This document shows positions 45,501 through 50,784 of a DNA stretch of 64,000 nt, in pieces (the stretch's first letter is position 1; each line of letters starts with the position of its first letter). The notes under the pieces are model-generated. The model was given only the letters and a program-made list of their open reading frames with translations, was not told the DNA's origin and did no database searches. Origin of the DNA: Effrenium voratum. Lineage: Eukaryota; Sar; Dinophyceae; Suessiales; Symbiodiniaceae. The stretch is from assembly GCA_963377175.1 (NCBI GenBank), contig CAUJNA010003241.1, positions 249,501 through 313,500 of the forward strand, written 5' to 3'. Position numbers and translations under genes: made by a program.

Positions 45501-48301
45501 TTGACTGGCTTTAACTCGGTTAAGATTTAAACTCAATTTATTCAATCAGAGTTCAACTCGAATTGTCCTCCAACTCAGTTTTTCAGTGGCACCCTTTTTC
45601 TCTTTTTTTGGTGGCTGCCTCACTAAAAATGGTCCAAGCCCCAAAAAGGGTTCCCTTATTTTCAGGGTCACTGAACACTTGTCCGCCAAATGTGAAGAAA
45701 CCCGTGACGAGCTCTCGTTTTGTCTTTCCACGGAAGCGGATCTGAGGGCTGGAACCCATGTCCTTTGGCGGAGAGCCGGAAAGAGTCAGGCAGCAACTTG
45801 GCCCTTCCCCGTTTTTTTCTTGTCCAGGAAACGGTGGAGTGGTCGTGGTGGTGCCGTTGCTGTTGAATTTGCTGTTGCTCTTGCTGGCGGTAAAAGGCTA
45901 TGGGAGTTGGCTTCCACTGGATTCCGGCATGGTCCTACGAAAGCCAAACTGGCTTGTGGAATGAATCCGCCTTCCGACGTCCAAAGCCGCAAAGTGCAGC
46001 CATTTGCCCAAGCCGTCCGGTCCGGTTTGCCCAACTCAGATTGCTAACGCCATGCCGTCGCTCCTGCGTGTGGTTTTCCTGGCCCTCGCGGTTTCGCTCG
46101 CCTCAGCGGTGCGCGAAGCGGTGAAGGGATTGGAGGCCGGAGGAAGCCGGCGACCCACTAAAAATGGTCCAAGCCCCAAAGAGGGTTCCCTTCTTTCCAG
46201 GGTCACTGAACTGAGATTTGGGCCTAGCGAAAAGTCGTGCAGCTTTCGCTTCCTGACTTTATCCTGTTCGGGTTTGGAGCATCTTACTGGTGAATTCAAT
46301 AAGTTCGGACTTTTTCCGGGCCATCCACTCGGGAAGTGAGTGCTGTCCCCGAAATGTGGGGTTTTGGAGTAGTCACAAACCTGACACACTTTTTGAGTTA
46401 GTCAAATGGGTTGCTTTATTCATGATTTCACCCAGTTTTCATGGCCAGGGTTCTCCACTGTTGCTATGTCCTGCGGGGGTTTGAGAAACACGACTCATGA
46501 CCAACAGTTACCTGAGCCCTAGGTTTCACGCTTAACGGTTGGTCCAGTGCAGCTGTTTGTGCAGCTCAGCTTTTGTCTCTGAGTCTCGGCAATGTTGCAC
46601 CTACAGGCCATTGGTTTCATCTTGTTGTTCTTAAGGCAGTCCGCGCAGCAGTTTGTGTCACTCACAAGGGCGGGTATGGCTGAGTCTGAGTCGCATATTG
46701 TAAGCATTGCCTCACCCAAGGTTTCAGATCCTTTGGGACGCCTGAATTCACAAGGAACTGCCCGGAATGGCTGGTTCATGAGAAGGGTCGCTGGTTCGAA
46801 TCACATTGGCGGGTTCGTTTGATTGGTCTACCGACACATCATGGACACGCTCAATGCACACGCCAAAGAGGACAGAACTCCCATTTCCATAAACTGCCTC
46901 CATGTTAAGGCCGCGGTGGCATGCGCTTCGTAAAATGGGTATCACGCATTCTGACCTACGAGCGCCACCAAATCAGTGTTCCAATCAGGCCGAGACACAA
47001 TGGAAAGTCAGTGTTGTTTTCTTAGGTTGTGCATTTAGCTGGTTCATTTGGGCAGCACCAGCGTGGCAAACCAACAGCTGAAGCAGGATTCAGTTGAGAC
47101 AGAGACGGTGCGCTGGAATGGTACTGGGATGGTTGGTTCATGAGAAGGGTCGCTGGTTTTGGCAGCCACTGGTGTCATTCACAGAAGTATCTGTGGATCA
47201 GCGAATCGCTTCGATTCGTTCTATTGACTGTTTGCCGACAGGACGCTAAGGACATGCTCAATGCAAAGCGCGCCAAAGAGGACAGAACCCCCATTTCCAT
47301 GAACTGCCTCGGTGTTAAGACTGCGGTGGCACAACATAGCGTCGGTGCACAAACCGAATATCTATGTCAATGTGCCATTTAGAGGCTAATCTATGCGACT
47401 TTGGAGCCTTTGGTTTAAGCCGATCAACATCTACGAGTTCTGACCTACAGCGCAACCGAAGTCAATACTTCCAATCATCCCTACAAAAGGCCCAAGTTAC
47501 AGCTGGCTCGGGGATCAAATGAGGGCACTGAGCTCGCCATTGAAGACGATTTTTACTTGGAGTTCCTTACTTCCACTTGACTAAATTTCAACTTGAGAAG
47601 CGAACGAGAAGGCCCTCACGAGGCCATACGGGCCTGAAATTCTGACAGGACTCAATGCCCAAGTCGCCAAAGTCTTGCAACTATGATTTCGACTGCTTGA
47701 CGGACTTCGATGAGCTTACGTGCAGATGTGACATAGTTAAGAAGTGCCGGTGCAAATGTGACCCGCGAATGCCAGATGTTTTTGCCAGCCATGTTCCGCA
47801 AATGTTCCTCTTGAGATTTGTGTGGGTGTTTTCGTTGCTTACCTTCCTAGTAAATGGATCTTCGCCAGCCACATCTGCTGTCTTTCCGCTCGGCGCCCTG
47901 TCGGGATTGGATTCGAGCAAAGCGAGCTCGAGATCTGTCAGCTGGAAAAGGAAGATCGGACATGCGGATCAATTGACCTTCGCCCTTGAAGCGATTCGAC
48001 CCATAAAGGCGCCTTTCTTGGAGGAACACCGAGTGGTTTCCCCTGAAGTTTGATTTGCTTGCGCAGTTTTGCGGTTCGTATTCAGGTGCAGTTGACCTTT
48101 CGAGCTCGGCCGCAAGGTAATAGTGAGGTAACAGTACCTGAGGGACTTGTTTTTCTTCCAAAACGACCACCGTTTGCGCGTGTTCTGTGCGCGTTCGTTT
48201 TTGGCGCGCCCAGACGGTCAGACGGTCAGACGGGGAGGATGTTGCGCCCTGAGGCGCCCGAGATGCACATGCTGCCCCGGTCCGCGGGCTACGACCACAA
48301 G
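25096..48301 (+). CDS. Serine/threonine protein kinase gene (10 exons, mostly GC-AG introns)
   Basis: Ten exons assemble in phase into about 200 residues of a protein kinase domain with every catalytic landmark: AFGTVWR (glycine loop), AVAVKALDK (ATP-binding Lys), SEVDFM (alpha-C Glu), LLLEYCDGGNLE (hinge), ICHRDIKPQN (catalytic loop), IGDFGIATR (Mg-binding DFG), EKLGTPAFM and APEMHM (activation segment). Donors after exons 1, 2 and 8 are GT; the other seven are GC. All acceptors are AG, usually followed by G. Exons are 23-108 nt and introns range from about 0.3 to 10.8 kb. HRDIKPQN with an APE motif indicates a Ser/Thr kinase; subfamily (NEK-, CDPK- or CAMK-like) is unresolved. The C-lobe after GYDHK is incomplete: the DxW exon was not found, although fragments near 49.3, 51.3 and 51.9 kb may belong to it. 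Confidence 0.85.
26239..26346 (+). CDS. Kinase exon K2, ATP-binding lysine
   Basis: It encodes PGRKSPSSTESAEAVAVKAL followed by DKQKMKQMKAAKWRE. The lysine in AVAVK is the invariant ATP-anchoring residue at the usual distance from the glycine loop. The acceptor is GCGCAGAG and the donor is GT at 26347; it joins K3 with one base left over. Confidence 0.85.
26346..26437 (-). mobile_element. Introner-like element, family I (reverse orientation)
   Basis: GGTCAAAAATATGTACCCGAAATGG ... CATTTTGACCC is the reverse complement of the family I copies at 33086, 37881 and 49826. It begins at the K2 donor, so this intron starts with an element. Confidence 0.55.
27102..27201. mobile_element. Introner-like element, family C
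   Basis: CTTCCATTTGCTTAAG at the left, CTTAACCAAATGGAAG at the right. The interior has CCCCTGTTGGTTTTAAAGGG and TTTTTCCAGG. A direct duplication was not clear for this copy. Confidence 0.7.
27500..27725. mobile_element. Introner-like element, family D (longer copy)
   Basis: CAGTTGCCCAGTGGATTCCG through CCCATGGCCACTAGGCATTTG and on to AAGGCCACTCGGCATCTGAG. It parallels the copy at 159-352 over its whole length. Confidence 0.55.
27872..27934 (+). CDS. Kinase exon K3, alpha-C helix
   Basis: After GGTGTTCCAG it encodes LERAQLEVPDSLVKSEVDFM. The Glu in SEVDFM fits the conserved alpha-C glutamate. A GC donor after ATG C joins TT of K4 to give FMLHAHKN. Confidence 0.8.
28200..28237 (+). CDS. Kinase exon K4, alpha-C/beta-4 segment
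   Basis: After TTTTGTGGAG it encodes HAHKNLCNVYLL, equivalent to the conserved HxNIxxLY segment. A GC donor follows. The frame stays open downstream (ETCFALETD), so a slightly longer exon is possible. Confidence 0.65.
28636..28870. repeat. 40-bp minisatellite, left block
   Basis: About six units of the form GAGAGTTACTTCACCTGCCA followed by ACTTCTCATGCCAACTTTTC. It continues into two ~62-bp units with CGGGTGTTATCTCATTATCC (28870-28985). Confidence 0.9.
29040..29575. repeat. 72-bp satellite embedded in the minisatellite
   Basis: Seven copies of a unit containing GTGTCGAAGCGCTCTCGCTG and TGGCGCCGTGCGAAT start at 29071, 29178, 29241, 29313, 29384, 29457 and 29530 (spacing 63-107, mostly 71-73). 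Both strands have open frames (repeated HSESASTR / ALSLWRR), a by-product of a unit near a multiple of three. Confidence 0.9.
29576..29665 (+). other. Degenerate tRNA-like sequence
   Basis: GTCCCGGGTTCGATTCCCCC has a perfect polymerase III B-box (GGTTCGATTCC). Upstream TCTCGTGGTGTGCGCGCC and CTTTCGCAAT parallel the D-arm and anticodon region of a tRNA. The acceptor and anticodon stems do not pair well, so it is a relic or SINE head rather than a functional gene. Confidence 0.45.
29655..29935. repeat. About 60-bp repeat with TACGCGGAGCGTGCTCC
   Basis: Four to five units of CAGCTCCGGCTGGAAAATCG, then ACTTTTAAGTACAGACGTAG and TACGCGGAG. They directly follow the tRNA-like sequence. Confidence 0.85.
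29940..30880. repeat. 40-bp minisatellite, right block
   Basis: More than 20 units of the 40-bp repeat seen at 28636, with more sequence variation (GAGAATTACTTCACCTGCCA etc.). Open frames here are artefacts of the repeat. Confidence 0.9.
31420..31476 (+). CDS. Kinase exon K5, beta-5 and hinge
   Basis: DTSSSFYLLLEYCDGGNLE is a typical beta-5/hinge/alpha-D start (LLLEYCDGGNL). Acceptor TTGAGTGGAG, donor GC after GAG. Phase 0 at both ends. Confidence 0.85.
33086..33179 (+). mobile_element. Introner-like element, family I
   Basis: TGTGGCTCAAAATTAAACAG at the left and GTACCGGTTTTTTGAGCCACA at the right form inverted ends (TGTGGCTCAAAA / TTTTTTGAGCCACA). It lies 36 bp upstream of kinase exon K6. 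Confidence 0.65.
33216..33283 (+). CDS. Kinase exon K6, alpha-E helix
   Basis: After GAATGACAG it encodes DAAKSLEGGLPEERAACCMQ then QLL. LPEE..A..CMQQLL matches the alpha-D/alpha-E region. A GC donor leaves CT, which with G of K7 makes Leu and gives QQLLSGLGFLH. Confidence 0.8.
34098..34171 (+). CDS. Kinase exon K7, catalytic loop
   Basis: It encodes SGLGFLHEQKICHRDIKPQN and AMLL. HRDIKPQN contains the catalytic Asp, the Lys typical of Ser/Thr kinases and the Mg-binding Asn. Acceptor TCTCTGACAG, donor GC at 34172. Confidence 0.95.
35141..35199 (+). CDS. Kinase exon K8, DFG motif
   Basis: It encodes SIKSTNMRLRIGDFGIATR. DFG is intact. Acceptor TTTTTTTGCGAG, donor GT at 35200. Confidence 0.95.
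35630..35790. repeat. GACA microsatellite with flanking CA-rich sequence
   Basis: Ten or so uninterrupted GACA units (35746-35786), preceded by GACACACGCACACACACGAG. Confidence 0.9.
36190..37330. repeat. 1.1 kb polypurine tract (GAAA/AAAG units)
   Basis: Begins with CATA/TGTA-rich sequence (36220-36430), then GAAA units on the + strand for about 900 bp, immediately before kinase exon K9. It is a purine mirror of the 23-24 kb pyrimidine tract. Minus-strand poly-Phe/Ser frames are artefacts. Confidence 0.95.
37374..37430 (+). CDS. Kinase exon K9, activation loop to GTPAFM
   Basis: It encodes AVRVSGQLLKEKLGTPAFM. Acceptor TCGGTGTGAG. The exon ends at ATG before a GC donor (37431) and joins exactly to GCGCCCGAG of K10 to give GTPAFMAPE. 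This fixes a 10.8 kb intron. Confidence 0.85.
37492..37610. mobile_element. Introner-like element, family A
   Basis: TCAGTGGTTCAGTGGCACC to CAGGGTCACTGAACAACTGAG, 60 bp after exon K9. The flanks (CAAAC and TAAGT) do not match, so the duplication is lost or this is a rearranged copy. Confidence 0.75.
37881..37975 (+). mobile_element. Introner-like element, family I
   Basis: ACCTCAAAATTAAACAGG to GGTACCGGTTTTTGAGCCACA; close to the 33086 copy, with CATGTTTCCACTTACCAGGG inside. Confidence 0.6.
38544..38936 (+). CDS. Secreted-type ORF, unit 1 signal-peptide exon
   Basis: ATG opens MPSLLRVVFLALAVSLASAV. It has a short basic n-region, a hydrophobic core of about 13 residues and an ASA cleavage motif, so it is a confident signal peptide. 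The frame runs on for 130 codons to TGA, but from 38647 it passes through half a family A element (reading TKNGPSPKEGSLLSRVTE), so the true exon may end before it. The next stretch is Cys-containing (CCSHLLSSWTLSC). About 50 bp upstream of ATG is conserved in all three units. Function unknown. Confidence 0.6.
   Translation: MPSLLRVVFLALAVSLASAVREAVKGLEAGGSRRPTKNGPSPKEGSLLSRVTELRFGPSEKSCCSHLLSSWTLSCSGLNRFAGYKKFGYFSGPSECGQSTGFLHSWFHPGFMARVSNCCYVLRGFETHDS
38647..38707 (+). mobile_element. Half of a family A element inside the signal-peptide ORF
   Basis: CCCACTAAAAATGGTCCAAG to TTTCCAGGGTCACTGAACTGAG is the 3' half of family A; the left end and GGCACC are missing. The same half sits at 43308-43368 and 46155-46215 in the other units, so it predates the triplication. 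Confidence 0.7.
38931..39215 (-). other. Cysteine-rich minus-strand ORF, unit 1
   Basis: Reads CADCFKNNKMKPMACECNIA then ETQRQKLSCTNSC (C-x2-C-x10-C-x-C-x12-C-x3-C), followed by a short tail and stop. A diverged copy at 46519-46779 keeps all six cysteines. The + strand is also Cys-rich here (CSCLCSSAFVSESRQCC), and the neighbours are all on +, so the coding strand is undecided. Confidence 0.35.
39277..39393 (+). CDS. Repeated exon d1 (DxxDxLNA...NCLxVK)
   Basis: After CTACCGACAG the frame reads DIMDTLNAQHAKEDRTPISM, then NCLHVKTAVAQHSVGAQT and TGA. This is the first of seven diverged copies of one exon-like block in the kinase intron. Confidence 0.5.
   Translation, partial: DIMDTLNAQHAKEDRTPISMNCLHVKTAVAQHSVGAQT
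39450..39593 (+). CDS. Repeated Cys-rich exon e1
   Basis: The frame reads CKRCISHQCHFRNSCTNPDG then QAMLNALPSN (C-x2-C-x4-C-x5-C). A 7-nt insertion relative to e2 puts the downstream CHPTCTTCSC cysteines in another frame. The block ends near CTAATCAG. Confidence 0.4.
39877..39993 (+). CDS. Repeated exon d2
   Basis: Acceptor CTGCCGACAG, then DAKDMLNAKRAKEDRTPISM, NCLGVKTAVAQHSVGAQT and TGA. Same length as d1 (38 codons). The open frame extends upstream to 39523, so it may be part of a larger exon. Confidence 0.5.
   Translation, partial: DAKDMLNAKRAKEDRTPISMNCLGVKTAVAQHSVGAQT
40050..40190 (+). CDS. Repeated Cys-rich exon e2 (eight cysteines in frame)
   Basis: One continuous frame: CKRCISHQCHFRNICTNPDG, then QAMLCHPTCITCSCLRPP. 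Eight cysteines within 34 residues, ending in C-x3-C-x2-C-x-C. The frame remains open through 40535. It is the only copy where both cysteine clusters are in frame. Confidence 0.45.
40470..40535 (+). CDS. Repeated exon d3 (truncated)
   Basis: After CTACCGACAG it reads DVTDTLNAKRAKEDRTPNSI, then L and TGA. The second half of the block is missing. Confidence 0.45.
   Translation, partial: DVTDTLNAKRAKEDRTPNSIL
40551..40625 (+). CDS. Short Cys-rich block e2b
   Basis: GRCAICGNAFNRTFCMSHQA then MLIH and TAA, resembling the e block (C..C......C...QAML). An identical-frame copy with TYC for TFC is at 44547-44621. Confidence 0.35.
   Translation, partial: GRCAICGNAFNRTFCMSHQAMLIH
40789..40904 (+). 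CDS. C-terminal Cys-rich exon f1
   Basis: After GATTGGACAG the frame reads FKAQIGAQVRTSCRSDSDCE, then VHGPYCYCQYKDACMCD and a TAG stop. Six cysteines: C-x5-C-x6-C-x-C-x5-C-x-C, with a final Asp. This spacing resembles small disulfide-rich extracellular peptides. With the signal-peptide exon upstream, a secreted mature domain is a reasonable inference. No named family is claimed. Confidence 0.55.
41579..41683. mobile_element. Introner-like element, family A
   Basis: TCAGTTTTTCAGTGGCACCC to TTTTCAGGGTCACTGAACACTTG; the right terminal repeat is degraded. The copy at 45575-45679 is identical. Confidence 0.75.
41873..43013. repeat. 1.1 kb C-rich and TG-rich repeat insertion
   Basis: Four GTCTGTACACGCGG units come first. 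Then alternating CCCCACCC runs and GAGCGGGTGTGC/GTGCGC blocks (eight or more), then GCAGATGATCCAGA units. Absent from the equivalent position in unit 2 (45866). Confidence 0.85.
43205..43489 (+). CDS. Secreted-type ORF, unit 2 signal-peptide exon
   Basis: Near-identical to unit 1 through the signal peptide and the half element. One extra T near 43469 changes the end, so the ORF stops after FFWAK (94 codons). The frame difference outside the signal peptide suggests only the first part is constrained. Confidence 0.6.
   Translation: MPSLLRVVFLALAVSLASAVREAVKGLEAGGSRRPTKNGPSPKEGSLLSRVTELRFGPSEKSCCSHLLSSWTLSCSGLNRLAGYKKFGYFFWAK
43870..43986 (+). CDS. Repeated exon d4
   Basis: Identical in translation to d2 (DAKDMLNAKRAKEDRTPISM onward, same stop), located in unit 2. 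Confidence 0.5.
   Translation, partial: DAKDMLNAKRAKEDRTPISMNCLGVKTAVAQHSVGAQT
44041..44178 (+). pseudogene. Cys-rich exon e3, degraded
   Basis: Deletion of five bases (TTGCA) after CAAGCG and TTTGCC changed to TTCGCC remove the CKRC and CHPTC cysteines; ASVSHQGHFRNICTNPGG remains open. A GCGTAAGT is created at the deletion point, resembling a splice donor. Confidence 0.35.
44466..44531 (+). CDS. Repeated exon d5 (truncated)
   Basis: Near-identical to d3, offset 3,996 bp. Ends ...RTPNSIP and stop. Confidence 0.45.
   Translation, partial: DVTDTLNAKRAKEDRTPNSIP
44547..44621 (+). CDS. Short Cys-rich block e3b
   Basis: Copy of the 40551 block in unit 2: GRCAICGNAFNRTYCMSHQA, MLIH, stop. Confidence 0.35.
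   Translation, partial: GRCAICGNAFNRTYCMSHQAMLIH
44785..44900 (+). CDS. C-terminal Cys-rich exon f2
   Basis: Identical to f1 at the protein level, offset 3,996 bp, in the second unit. The flanking kilobase is also nearly identical, showing a recent duplication. Confidence 0.55.
45575..45679. mobile_element. Introner-like element, family A (duplicate of 41579)
   Basis: Carried along by the segmental duplication. Confidence 0.75.
46052..46339 (+). CDS. Secreted-type ORF, unit 3 signal-peptide exon
   Basis: Same signal peptide (MPSLLRVVFLALAVSLASAV) and half element, then a diverged tail ending PGHPLGK (95 codons). The shared start and divergent tail match the other two units. Confidence 0.6.
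   Translation: MPSLLRVVFLALAVSLASAVREAVKGLEAGGSRRPTKNGPSPKEGSLLSRVTELRFGPSEKSCSFRFLTLSCSGLEHLTGEFNKFGLFPGHPLGK
46519..46779 (-). other. Cysteine-rich minus-strand ORF, unit 3
   Basis: CCADCLKNNKMKPMACRCNI followed by AETQRQKLSCTNSC. Compared with the unit 1 copy, changes such as F/L, E/R and N/T leave the cysteines intact. Unit 2 has a deletion through this block (43680-43735). Confidence 0.35.
46840..46932 (+). pseudogene. Repeated exon d6, degraded
   Basis: MDTLNAHAKEDRTPISINCL followed by HVKAAVACAS and TAA. The CGACAG acceptor is mutated to CGACACATC and three bases are deleted. A likely decayed copy. Confidence 0.4.
47242..47382 (+). CDS. Repeated exon d7 with Cys extension
   Basis: DAKDMLNAKRAKEDRTPISM, NCLGVKTAVAQHSVGAQT, then EYLCQCAI and TAG. 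Two bases missing relative to d2/d4 remove the TGA and add CQC in frame. Confidence 0.45.
   Translation, partial: DAKDMLNAKRAKEDRTPISMNCLGVKTAVAQHSVGAQTEYLCQCAI
47649..47777 (+). CDS. C-terminal Cys-rich exon f3 (diverged)
   Basis: After ATTCTGACAG the frame reads DSMPKSPKSCNYDFDCLTDF, then DELTCRCDIVKKCRCKCDPR. Spacing is C-x5-C-x8-C-x-C-x5-C-x-C-x-C. The six f1 cysteines align and one extra appears. It has no stop where f1 ends; the frame stays open to 48053 and includes a hydrophobic stretch (FLLRFVWVFSLLTFLV). Conserved cysteines amid divergent residues suggest selection on the fold. Confidence 0.5.
48254..48301 (+). CDS. Kinase exon K10, APE motif
   Basis: APEMHMLPRSAGYDHK follows acceptor CGCCCTGAG. 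APE pairs with the conserved Arg in the C-lobe, and GYDHK precedes the expected ADxW. The next GC (48302) is the likely donor. Confidence 0.8.
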
Positions 48302-49317
48302 GCGCCCTTCGGTCCCGCAATCCGTCCTCGGCCCCGAGCAACGAAGCTACCCAACGAAGTCCAAAAGGGAGAGGGGTGAGAGGGACCTCCCCAAAGAAAA
48401 AAGTGGATTGGCCAGCTTCCTCCAAAAAGACCATTTCCCAGCTTCCTGGCCAGCTTGGCCTTAGCCAGCCGATCGAGAGAAGCTGCCGTCGAGATGGGCC
48501 ATGCGCCTTGCGCACCGATTCCAGTGCTCAGTACATACCTGGGTCAGGGATAGAAGCGCGCACGGTGTGCACTCAACCACATGTTCTCCATGCAGCTGTT
48601 CCTTTGGGGCATAACTATATTCGTTTTCTTTGCTTCCGCATTTTGGTTCTGTCCAGTCGCACTCTTTGGGTACGTGGGTGTGTTTTAAAGTTCCGGCATG
48701 TTCCGGCCAATCCATGCCGCAACACCCCTGGGGAAAGTGTTTTCCGACGAAACATCCCGTGGTTTGCGGCGACAGAGGCCTCAGCTCCGACCAGGGCCTA
48801 CTGACCCCGGATGAATCAACCCCTGGGTGTCGTTTTTAGTTTTTTCCCCGCTCCAGCAAACATGTATAGATGTTGACATATCACTAATAAAGGTAGCGCC
48901 GCATTGCTGCCGCGGAAGATTCGCGGAAGGTTTGCGGAAGGATTTTTTCCCGCGGAAGCTTGCGGAACGGACGTTGTTGATTTGCGCACAGTAGTTTGAC
49001 TTCGTTTGGGTGCTTGTTGCCAAGCACGTTTACTAGCAAACTGTGCACACGGAAGCTACCTCCTCGGTTTCCAGAAGCAACCTGCACGCGGAAGGCGCGC
49101 AGAAGGTACCCTTCGCACCGCCGAAGCTTCGCGGAAGGTTTCGCGGAAGGGTGTGATACGTCAATGCAAATTGAAAGGGCATCAAAAGCCACCACTCCCC
49201 TGTTTAATATGGGGGTGTCAACTGGTTTATTGGGGAATCAGACCGCTTTGGGAGGGGGACAGCCCCCAATCAATACACTGGGGTTGATCAAGGGAATGAA
49301 CAGGGAGCTTGCTGCAG
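48302..49317 (+). other. Stretch after K10 expected to hold the DxW exon
   Basis: No clear ADxW-encoding exon was found. Contains the GCGGAAG repeats and otherwise nothing recognised. Confidence 0.3.
48895..49160. repeat. GCGGAAG-rich short repeats
   Basis: CGCGGAAG/TTCGCGGAAGG/TTTGCGGAAGG units cluster at 48912-48975 and again at 49080-49155, separated by unique sequence. Confidence 0.7.
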
Positions 49318-49340
49318 GTGTTATGCTTGCCGTCGAGCTG
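49318..49340 (+). CDS. Candidate kinase micro-exon (GVMLAVEL)
   Basis: After CTTGCTGCAG, 23 nt encode GVMLAVEL and are followed by GTTTGAG. This fits the alpha-F region that follows DxWxxG in kinases. It would be a 23-nt exon, like K1. Tentative. Confidence 0.35.
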
Positions 49341-49654
49341 GTTTGAGCGCCCCTAAGCCCAAACCTGGCCGAAAATCCCAAAGAACCAAATTCCAAAAGC
49401 CCACGCCTGAACCTTCAGCTGAAACCTAAAGCTTTTGGACCCTTCAACTGGATTCCGCCCCACAGTCCTGGCTTCACGACTCCGGGTGTTTCTAGTTGAC
49501 CCGGGCTTCCTTCCTGTGAAGCCGGATTTGGTCGTTTGGGGACCTACCCACCTCTCATGAGTTGACGGATCGATCCCCTCCTTTGGGTTGTGTTTTCTTG
49601 CGATCGGTGCAAGAGAGGCCCAGGGAATGAGAAACTATTGGCTTACTTTTTTTC

Positions 49655-49785
49655 GGGAATCCCCAGGCTCATTCCGATTCTCATTCCTTCCCCAGAATCA
49701 GCTCCCCTTTCTCATTTATTTTCTCGCTTTGTTGGGGTCCCCTTTGTTTTCTACCAACCAGGCAAAACAACAGGTTTTTTGTTCT
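49655..49785. mobile_element. Intronic repeat, family L
   Basis: CAGAATCAGCTCCCCTTT, GGGGTCCCCTTTGTTTTC and ACCAACCAGGCAAAA occur in the same order at 25500-25620 and, interrupted by a TA microsatellite, at 62425-62580. Confidence 0.6.
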
Positions 49786-49825
49786 GGGGCCCGAATGAAT
49801 TCCAGCCAAGAAATTCCCATCTTTC

Positions 49826-49925
49826 TGTGGCTCAAAATTAAGCCACAAGGGGTTACGCAGGTTTTGGTCCATGTTTCCACTTACCGATCAGGCAGCCCAT
49901 TTTCGTACCGGTTTTTTCAGCCACA
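49826..49925 (+). mobile_element. Introner-like element, family I
   Basis: TGTGGCTCAAAATTAAGCCA to GTACCGGTTTTTTCAGCCACA; includes CATGTTTCCACTTACC. Inverted ends with one mismatch. Confidence 0.6.
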
Positions 49926-50749
49926 GCCATCTCTCGCACCGATCACCTGAGTTTTCTTGAGACGGTCAGGTGGACTTGTGGGCCGCAGGCACCTTTATGG
50001 TCTTCCTGCTTTCCCTGGAGTATCCGCAACTGGGACAGAGAGGCAGCGAGTTTTTTTTTGGATTGGAGTTCCGTACCTTCACCTTCCATGAGCTAAGAAG
50101 ACTATAGCTTCTTTTTGTTTTTGCCTGTTGGGTTTGAAGGGAATCGTTCTCTACTGGACATATGTTTCTATTTTTCCTTTTGGGGGCAGGTTGTGTTTTT
50201 TGTTTGTTTGAGGGTAACGTGTGTGGACGTTTTTTTTTTTCATGGGGACCCATCTTTTCGCGGGGTGCTGATTCCCCATAGCACATTTTGGTTTGCAGCC
50301 AGGAGTTCTCGTGCCCATACTGTAGATGGACAAAATCCATTTCGCACCACCGTTCAGAAACCCTAGAATGATTTGATTCCCCTGTAAGTTCTAACCAACA
50401 ACCATGGTTTCAAAGTGGTGCAGGATGTCGTCCATCCACAGTATGAGGTCAACATATTCAGCAGCGGTTGATTTGGGATGGACAGGGGGGCGAGCTGTAG
50501 ACTCTAAACTCTACAGAAATCAGGGGGACGAACTCTAGTGTTCCAGAATCAAGTAGAGGAACCGCATATTTTGACTGTCACATGGGGATTCTGCTGGGCC
50601 CCCCTTGCTTCTTGTGATAAATATAGTGACTCGCCCTGTGTAGCAAGGTTGCTTATGAGGTACTCGGCCTAGAAAGGTTAGAACTTCTTATTGAAGCCCA
50701 AATAGTGCACCCCTTTGATGGGTTCCCGCGGGCAAAACGGGGGGGGGAG

Positions 50750-50784
50750 GGGATGGGTGGGTGGGTGGGTGGGTGGGTGGGTAG
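50750..50784. repeat. TGGG tandem repeat
   Basis: Seven or so perfect TGGG units after a G-run (50740-50750). Able to form a G-quadruplex on the + strand. Confidence 0.9.

Larger units (their letters stand above)
43942..45868 (+). repeat. Segmental duplication, copy 2
   Basis: Partner of 39946-41872. Here the copy runs straight into GAATTTGCTGTTGCTCTTG at 45866, whereas copy 1 is interrupted at the same point by a 1.1 kb repeat insertion. Confidence 0.9.
37431..48253 (+). other. 10.8 kb kinase intron containing a nested gene cluster
   Basis: Bounded by GC (donor) and CCTGAG (acceptor), as fixed by GTPAFM|APE. It hosts three units of the secreted Cys-rich locus on the kinase strand, plus a family A element, a family I element and the repeat insertion. 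Confidence 0.7.
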
